The notes under the pieces are model-generated. The model did no database searches. It worked only from the letters and a program-made list of their open reading frames with translations, and had not been told where the DNA came from. 64,000 nucleotides of DNA from Oscillospiraceae bacterium (GTDB taxonomy: Bacteria; Bacillota; Clostridia; Oscillospirales; Ruminococcaceae), in assembly GCA_017512745.1 (NCBI GenBank), contig JAFWEV010000098.1, forward strand, positions 1-64,000, in the 5' to 3' direction. Made by a program: the position numbers and the translations under genes. Each line of letters opens with the position of its first letter. Position 1 is the first letter of the stretch. This document shows positions 59,134 to 64,000 of the stretch, in pieces.

Positions 59134-59917
59134 GATCAAAAACGGATTTGACAGCGTGCCGCAGTATGAGAAGGATTTCAAGGTCCATCATCTCAATCTC
59201 AATGCGACCGAGATCGCTCCGGGCGTCATACTGACATCGAATCTTGAGAGGACGCCGGTTATAGCCGCGACATTCGATGAAGCGAAGCAGATGGAGTATC
59301 ACCGCGAATATATCTCGTACAAGGGCAAAAAGCACGGCGTGGATATGAGCGTCATGAGTATAGGCAACGGCTGTATGCCGACAGCCATCGCCGTGGAGGA
59401 ACTTCGCCATATAGGCTGCCGCAATATGATCAAGGTCGGTTCCTGCGACGCGATCCAGGAGGATATAAAGCCGGGTACGATAATCGTTCCGACGGGAGCA
59501 GTGAGAAGCGAAGGCGCAACGCTCGAGTATGTCAATCTGCAGTATCCCGCGGTCACCGACCACGACGCGCTGTTCTCGATACTCGAGGCCGCGAAGGAGC
59601 TCGGCGAGAAGGTGAAGATGGGAGTCATAAGGACCCATGACGCGCTGTTCATGGAATCCCCGTTCGCGCACGACGGAGTCGAGGAGAGGATAAAGCCCTG
59701 GAGAGATCTCGGAGTGCTGGCGATAGACAACGAAGCGGCAGCTATGCTCACGATAGCGTCCATACTGGGACTTCATGCGGGATGCGTGTATGTTGTCACG
59801 AGCAATCTCACCACAGGAGAACACCTTGAGTTTAAAGAAGAATATCCGGAAATAATGAAAAGAGCCATAGAGATCTCCACTCTGGCGCTCTCCAAACTGA
59901 TTAAGAAAAATGGCTAA
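59126..59917 (+). CDS. Nucleoside phosphorylase-family protein 2, phosphate motifs altered
   Basis: A 263-residue paralogue. The N-terminal phosphate loop (GDPxR in the family) reads TSNLER, and the RVGT arginine is Lys (MIKVGSCDAI). The base block AVRSEGATLEYVNLQYPAVTDHD and the ribose segment IDNEAAAML are kept, with N-E in place of M-E. These changes suggest it cannot bind phosphate in the usual way, so it may be a hydrolase or a partner subunit. It is fully coupled with protein 1 upstream and overlaps the GntR gene by 8 nt. Confidence 0.8.
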   Translation: MSKIKNGFDSVPQYEKDFKVHHLNLNATEIAPGVILTSNLERTPVIAATFDEAKQMEYHREYISYKGKKHGVDMSVMSIGNGCMPTAIAVEELRHIGCRNMIKVGSCDAIQEDIKPGTIIVPTGAVRSEGATLEYVNLQYPAVTDHDALFSILEAAKELGEKVKMGVIRTHDALFMESPFAHDGVEERIKPWRDLGVLAIDNEAAAMLTIASILGLHAGCVYVVTSNLTTGEHLEFKEEYPEIMKRAIEISTLALSKLIKKNG

Positions 59918-60695
59918 TATAAATAATGCGGTCGTAAGCGAGAGATCCCGTTCCGTGCTGGCATCGGTTGCCCGCGGATCGGGCACTCCGATATATGTGG
60001 AGATCTACAGAAAGATGCTCCAGCTCATAAAGGAAGGCGAGTTCGGATACGGGGATATGCTTCCCGGAGAGGAAGAACTAACCTCCCTTACAGGTACGGG
60101 CAGATCTTCCGTGAGAAGCGCTCTTATGCTTCTCTGTGAAGACGGATATACGGAGACAAGAAGGGGAAGAGGGACCTTCGTCATTTACAGAGGAGATCCC
60201 AAAGAAAAGTCTGCGGCATTCCCGACGGAATATATCCTTCCGCGAAGACGTCTGGAAGCCGAGCAGGACGACGTCAAAGTCTGGTATTCCCTTTTTAAAA
60301 AGAACACATATGACCAGTTCCTGGATGAGGAGCTGAGCGCGGACGGAAAAGAAGTCAACATATTCATCCGCGCATACGGCGGCGAGTCCGGACCGGCGGT
60401 CGTCAGCTCGGTCTATTTCACCGACGACCTGATCGACACGGAGGGAATGACGGAGGACAGGATAGAGGAAAAACTGGAAAAGGTCTTCCGGAAGAAAGTC
60501 AAAACTGTGGATACTGCTCTTTCCATCTCGTATTCGACCGAGATGCAGATGGCGGGATTCGGAAAAGATCTCCCGAACAAGAAATACCTCCTGTGCGTGA
60601 CGACGTGGAAGGACAAGAAAGACAGACCCCTCGCATACTGCAAGGATTATTACAACAGCGATATCCTGAGATTCAGACAGACATTCTCGAAGTGA
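59910..60695 (+). CDS. GntR/HutC-family transcriptional regulator with UTRA-like domain
   Basis: A 261-residue regulator. The winged helix at residues about 24-95 reads PIYVEIYRKMLQLIKEGEFGYGDMLPGEEELTSLTGTGRSSVRSALMLLCEDGYTETRRGRGTFV. The C-terminal 150 residues resemble a UTRA ligand domain, ending SISYSTEMQMAGFGKDLPNKKYLLCVTTWKDKKDRPLAYCKDYYNSDILRF. Such regulators respond to the operon substrate, so the ligand may be a nucleoside or its product. It sits inside the operon it probably controls. Confidence 0.88.
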   Translation: MANINNAVVSERSRSVLASVARGSGTPIYVEIYRKMLQLIKEGEFGYGDMLPGEEELTSLTGTGRSSVRSALMLLCEDGYTETRRGRGTFVIYRGDPKEKSAAFPTEYILPRRRLEAEQDDVKVWYSLFKKNTYDQFLDEELSADGKEVNIFIRAYGGESGPAVVSSVYFTDDLIDTEGMTEDRIEEKLEKVFRKKVKTVDTALSISYSTEMQMAGFGKDLPNKKYLLCVTTWKDKKDRPLAYCKDYYNSDILRFRQTFSK

Positions 60696-60708
60696 ACGGA
60701 GGCAGCTC

Positions 60709-62238
60709 ATGGATTTTGAATACGGAAGAGAGAAGTGCATAGTCGGTACAAAATACGGCGCGGTAAGAGGATACAGGCAGGACGGCGTGTATATCTTCAA
60801 GGGGATGCGGTACGCCCGGGCTAAAAGGTTCGAGGCACCTTCCGAGCCGCTGCCGTGGGACGGAGTGCGGGATGCGGTCGCCTTCGGGGATACATGCCCG
60901 TATATGGAGAAGAAGGTGAATTCGTTCAAGGATCTGAGGGCACCGCATCTGTACTGGCCGCAGGACGAGGAGTGCCACTATCTGAACGTGTGGACCGAAA
61001 CGCTCGATCCCGGCGCGAAGAAGCCTGTCCTGTTCTTCATCCACGGCGGCGGATATGACACGGGCAACTGCATGGAGCTCACGAGCTATGACGGAGCTAA
61101 CTCCGCGAAATACGGGGACATGGTGTTCGTGTCGATCAATCACAGGCTCAACATACTCGGCCATCTGGATCTCTCCTCTTACGGTGACAGGTACATGAAC
61201 ACCGGAAGCCTCGGCATACAGGATATAGCCGCTGCGCTGAGATGGGTCAGGGACAACATCTCCGGATTCGGCGGAGATCCCGGCAACGTGACGGTCCTCG
61301 GGCAGTCCGGAGGCGGCGGAAAGATACAGGCGCTGCTCGCATGTCCCGAAGCGGACGGACTGTATCACAAGGCGATAATGCAGAGCGCCGTGTTCAGAAG
61401 CCCGTTCACAAAAGAGCAGGCGCAGACCGTCGGGATAAGGGTGGCGGAAAAGCTCGGATTCTCAAAGACAACCATAGACGGAATAAAGAGTGTTCCGTTT
61501 GCAGAACTCGCCGGAGCCTACAATTCGATAAAGAAGGATCTCGCCGGCGAGGGTATACCGCTCACATGGGCTCCCGTAGAGGACGGGTATTTCCTCGGCA
61601 TGGCTCTTGACCGCGGGATGACGGAATACGCGAAGAAGGTACCGAAACTGATCGGATCAAACATCTGCGAGATACCCGTGGCGGATTTCCCGAAGGGCAG
61701 AGATCTTCTGAGCGATGAGCAGCGGGAAGACATTCTGAAAGACAGATTCGGCGACAGTGCCGGAGAAATCATCAGCGCCTTCTGCGAGGCATATCCGGAC
61801 AAGGATATTCTGGATGCCATTATCATCGACACGAAGTTCAGATGTCCCACGGTCGACTATCTTGACCTTCATGCGCGCGATGCGGAAGCCCCCGCGTACT
61901 CGTATGTTTTCGCGTACGACTTCCCCTACAGGGAAGGCGAACCCGCATGGCACAGTTCGGAGATGCCGTTTATCTTCCGCAACATATCCGCAACTCCGTT
62001 CTGCCATTTTGACGGGGCCGAGGTCATAGAGGAAAAGATGGCGGAGACGTGGAAGGCTTTCATCCATACAGGAGATCCCAACAATCCGCTTCTGCCCGAA
62101 TGGCTGCCGTACAGGCAGGATGAGGAATATACCATGGTATTTGGGGATAACGATTACGTGAAGAAAGATCTCGACAGAGATCTTCTTGGCGCAGTATATG
62201 ATGTCAACAGCAGGATCAACTTTGTTCACGAGGAATAG
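60709..62238 (+). CDS. Type-B carboxylesterase
   Basis: A 509-residue alpha/beta hydrolase. YLNVWTETLDPGAKKPVLFFIHGGGY gives the oxyanion loop, LGIQDIAAALRWVRDNISGFGGDPGNVTVLGQSGGGGK gives the nucleophile (G-Q-S-G-G), and WHSSEMPFIF carries the late His. An acid residue is likely in GSNICEIP. Type-B esterases cleave carboxylic esters; within a nucleoside operon, an acylated nucleoside is a natural guess. No signal peptide, so it acts in the cytoplasm. Confidence 0.88.
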   Translation: MDFEYGREKCIVGTKYGAVRGYRQDGVYIFKGMRYARAKRFEAPSEPLPWDGVRDAVAFGDTCPYMEKKVNSFKDLRAPHLYWPQDEECHYLNVWTETLDPGAKKPVLFFIHGGGYDTGNCMELTSYDGANSAKYGDMVFVSINHRLNILGHLDLSSYGDRYMNTGSLGIQDIAAALRWVRDNISGFGGDPGNVTVLGQSGGGGKIQALLACPEADGLYHKAIMQSAVFRSPFTKEQAQTVGIRVAEKLGFSKTTIDGIKSVPFAELAGAYNSIKKDLAGEGIPLTWAPVEDGYFLGMALDRGMTEYAKKVPKLIGSNICEIPVADFPKGRDLLSDEQREDILKDRFGDSAGEIISAFCEAYPDKDILDAIIIDTKFRCPTVDYLDLHARDAEAPAYSYVFAYDFPYREGEPAWHSSEMPFIFRNISATPFCHFDGAEVIEEKMAETWKAFIHTGDPNNPLLPEWLPYRQDEEYTMVFGDNDYVKKDLDRDLLGAVYDVNSRINFVHEE

Positions 62239-62249
62239 GAGGAAGCAGA

Positions 62250-63047
62250 GTGAAATACGAAGCGGCGAAATTGACTAATGCTGCAGGGAAAATGTGGCAT
62301 ATAGGTCTTGATGAGAACGACATAGGCAAACACGTGATACTGCCTGCCGATCCCGCGAGATGCGAAATGGTTGCGAAGCATTTCGAGGATGCGGAACTGA
62401 AGGCGGTCTCAAGAGGCAATCCCACCTATACCGGTAAGTATCACGACATCCCGGTATCGGTAATGTGCACCGGCATGGGAGCCATGGCAGTGGCGGTGTC
62501 CGTAGAGGAACTGAATATTCTCGGAGCCAAAACACTCATAAGGATGGGAACAGCCGGAAGTCTGCAGAAGGATATACCCTCAGGCTCGTTCGTCATCGCG
62601 ACAGGAGCCGTGAGAGGAGAGGGGACAAGCAATGAATACATACCTCCCGAGTATCCCGCCGTAGCCGATCCGGACGTGGTGATCGCGCTGAGGACGGCCT
62701 GCAGGGAGTACGGGATCGAACCGTATGTCGGTATTATCCGCAGCCATGATGCCTTCTACATGGAGAGTCCCGGAGCCCATGAGGGATATATTGAGAGGAT
62801 CAGACCGTGGACCGATGCGAATGTTCTCGCGGTGGAAAACGAGAGCTCCGCGCTGTTTGTCATCTCATCTCTTCTCAGAGGTATAAGAGCGGGTACCATC
62901 CTGCTGACCGGAGGAGATCTGTACGGTGAGCACGGCACAATGTCCACTTCAAATCAGGGAGATTACGCCGAAAAAGTTGATCTCCTCACAAAGGTGACCT
63001 TAAGGGCGATAGAGCTGATCGACGGTCTCGGGGACCTGAAAAAATAG
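62250..63047 (+). CDS. Nucleoside phosphorylase-family protein 3
   Basis: A 265-residue family member. The phosphate loop is PADPARCE (near GDPxR), LIRMGTAGSLQ is kept, and the base block GAVRGEGTSNEYIPPEYPAVADPD is highly typical. The ribose motif is VENESSALF, again with N-E. It is closer to canonical than protein 2. Start is GTG 62250 with GGAGGA upstream. Last gene of the operon. Confidence 0.85.
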   Translation: MKYEAAKLTNAAGKMWHIGLDENDIGKHVILPADPARCEMVAKHFEDAELKAVSRGNPTYTGKYHDIPVSVMCTGMGAMAVAVSVEELNILGAKTLIRMGTAGSLQKDIPSGSFVIATGAVRGEGTSNEYIPPEYPAVADPDVVIALRTACREYGIEPYVGIIRSHDAFYMESPGAHEGYIERIRPWTDANVLAVENESSALFVISSLLRGIRAGTILLTGGDLYGEHGTMSTSNQGDYAEKVDLLTKVTLRAIELIDGLGDLKK

Positions 63048-63071
63048 TTTAAAAAAATTTTGAAAAACCTA

Positions 63072-63099
63072 TTTACAAAAAATTTCCAGTTGCTATAAT
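63072..63099 (+). promoter_or_regulatory. Promoter before the structured RNA region
   Basis: TTTACA (63072-63077) and a consensus TATAAT (63094-63099) are spaced by 16 bp, shortly before the structured RNA region. Confidence 0.65.
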
Positions 63100-63104
63100 A
63101 TAGT

Positions 63105-63335
63105 TCCGCGGAGAAATCCGCTTAACATATCACCTGGTTTTCTAGACCATATATGGAGGAAATAATCGGACAACAGGAAAGCTGTGCCCGTTATTCCTCG
63201 GATATATGGTTTTTTTGTTGTCCTGAAACGCGGGGACGGTGCCGCGTAGAGTTCACCGGTCAGCGACGCAATGCGGCTGAATACATTGCGGGACGGCAAC
63301 CGACCAGCCAACCGAGTAAATAACGAATACAAACA
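63105..63335 (+). ncRNA. Candidate large structured non-coding RNA (raiA-motif-like)
   Basis: About 230 nt that look like a folded RNA. A 5-bp hairpin with a GAAA tetraloop (63108-63121) comes first. A long stem then closes with ACCATATAT (63146) and ATATATGGT (to 63210), with ACAG-GAAAG-CTGT inside. The loop GGACAACA (63168-63175) is perfectly complementary to TGTTGTCC (63216-63223), so a pseudoknot is likely. CGCGG/CCGCG and CGCAATG/CATTGCG stems follow, then a conserved-looking tail. It most resembles the large raiA-type RNA of Bacillota, but that name is a guess. The alternative is a terminator at 63146-63217. Confidence 0.55.
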
Positions 63336-63354
63336 GACAAGATCAGATGACAAG

Positions 63355-63585
63355 ATGAAAGGATATAGAATAACTATGATAATACTTTTTGCGATTTCTT
63401 TTGCCGCGGCAAACATAATGCTCTTCACAGGATTCCTCCGCTCTGCAGCTGTTCACAGCGGCGTCCTGAATTATTACGACAACAGCTCCATGGCCCACAG
63501 AGTGAGAAAGATACGTCTCAGAAGACACTGGCGTATAACGCTGCTTCTGTTTGCGGTCGCAATATACGCGGGTTTAAGTCTGTGA
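63355..63585 (+). CDS. Small two-helix membrane protein
   Basis: ATG 63355 opens a 76-residue frame with a helix near each end (ITMIILFAISFAAANIMLF and ITLLLFAVAIYAGL) around a basic RVRKIRLRRHWR patch. The frame also runs upstream through the RNA-like region, which is ignored. The ribosome site is weak, so the gene is plausible rather than certain. No family recognised. Confidence 0.45.
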   Translation: MKGYRITMIILFAISFAAANIMLFTGFLRSAAVHSGVLNYYDNSSMAHRVRKIRLRRHWRITLLLFAVAIYAGLSL

Positions 63586-63611
63586 CCCGCGGTGCCGGAT
63601 ACCGCTCATAT

Positions 63612-63639
63612 TTGCGGAACACCGGTTTCGGGGTACAAT
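63612..63639 (+). promoter_or_regulatory. Possible promoter of the DUF488 gene
   Basis: TTGCGG (63612-63617) and TACAAT (63634-63639) are spaced by 16 bp, about 60 nt before the ATG. Confidence 0.5.
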
Positions 63640-63701
63640 GTATCTGTACAGACAAAGAATTGACGAAACAAAAAGACCTATATATAAAGGCAGGAAAATA
63701 A

Positions 63702-64000
63702 ATGCAGCTGTATACGGTAGGACACTCCACTGTTCCGATAGAGACTTTTATAGATCTTATAAAACAATATGACGTGCAGTATGTAATTGATGTGAGAAGC
63801 ACTCCTTACTCAAGATATGCCTCCCAGTTCAATACTGATGTCCTGGAGTCGGCGCTGAAGAGCGAAGGGATAGGATATTCCCATATGGGACGCTATTTCG
63901 GAGCGCGTCAGGAATCAAGGGAATTCTACAACGTGGAAGGCTATCTTGATTTCGAACTGTTCCGCGAATCGGAACTGTTCAAGAAAGGGCTCCGGAACAT
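63702..64000 (+). CDS. DUF488-family protein, N-terminal part only
   Basis: ATG 63702 starts a frame open to the window edge (99 residues visible). MQLYTVGHSTVPIETFIDLIKQYDVQYVIDVRSTPYSRYASQFN is the standard DUF488 opening, and GIGYSHMGRYFGARQESREFY follows. DUF488 proteins are small cytoplasmic proteins of unclear function. AAGGCAGGA precedes the ATG. Confidence 0.85.
   Translation, partial: MQLYTVGHSTVPIETFIDLIKQYDVQYVIDVRSTPYSRYASQFNTDVLESALKSEGIGYSHMGRYFGARQESREFYNVEGYLDFELFRESELFKKGLRN

Noticed and set aside
63271-63354. Longer N-terminus for the small protein at 63355
   Set aside because: The extension falls in the structured RNA-like region and lacks a ribosome site.
1-64000. CRISPR arrays, tRNA or rRNA genes, insertion sequences
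   Set aside because: I scanned for regular spaced repeats, cloverleaf elements and transposase motifs and saw none.

Overview
The window looks like a chromosome segment of an anaerobic Bacillota (class Clostridia). The evidence is the canonical Gram-positive order rimP-nusA-ylxR-ylxQ-infB-rbfA-nrnA-truB-ribF-rpsO-pnp, many lipoproteins with Gram-positive lipoboxes, strong Shine-Dalgarno sites, frequent GTG/TTG starts and heavy use of AGA/AGG arginine and ATA isoleucine codons. I see no rRNA, tRNA, CRISPR array or insertion sequence.

Layout. (1) 1-3.2 kb: the tail of a BMP/PnrA-type nucleoside-binding protein, then a BlaI/BlaR-like pair whose sensor is an M56-DUF3048-M23 fusion. (2) 3.2-9 kb: minus-strand housekeeping genes (acetyltransferase, phosphatase, glycosyltransferase, pseudouridine synthase, DUF4358 lipoprotein, degenerate SGNH protein), then pyridoxal kinase and trmL on the plus strand. 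(3) 9-19.5 kb: the translation/RNA operon from rimP to pnp, with a promoter and leader hairpin before rimP and a structured leader before rpsO. (4) 19.5-24.8 kb: mscS, an anchored hypothetical protein, an SDR enzyme, a DMT transporter and guanine deaminase.

(5) 24.8-39.1 kb: a visibly AT-richer accessory block. It holds two copies of one module: a giant lipoprotein (propeller-like front, solute-binding back) divergent from an OmpR-type response regulator and histidine kinase. Behind them is an array of three related exported proteins plus one decayed copy. Two promoters of this array carry BlaI-type operators like those in front of blaI about 34 kb away, which suggests a regulon.

(6) 39.3-43.4 kb: a zinc-uptake operon (Fur/Zur regulator, small Cys/His membrane protein, ZnuA, ZnuC, ZnuB, OB-like lipoprotein) behind a promoter with a Fur-like palindrome. 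(7) 43.3-45.3 kb: a stand-alone reverse transcriptase (YSDD active site) preceded by about 145 nt bounded by perfect 18-bp inverted repeats and containing further stem-loops. This retron-like layout, with an RT that lacks retron hallmarks, is the best candidate for an undescribed system. (8) 45.4-56.7 kb: alpha/beta hydrolase, a 43-aa membrane protein, an MBOAT/DltD-like O-acylation pair, a heterodimeric ABC exporter, a lipoprotein plus secreted G-box repeat protein, and a membrane protein.

(9) 56.9-63.0 kb: one operon for nucleoside catabolism: amidohydrolase/deaminase, three divergent nucleoside phosphorylase-family proteins, a GntR/UTRA regulator and a type-B carboxylesterase. (10) 63.1-64 kb: a promoter followed by about 230 nt of pseudoknotted structured RNA (raiA-like candidate), a small membrane ORF and the start of a DUF488 protein.

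All family assignments come from reading motifs by eye; no database was searched.
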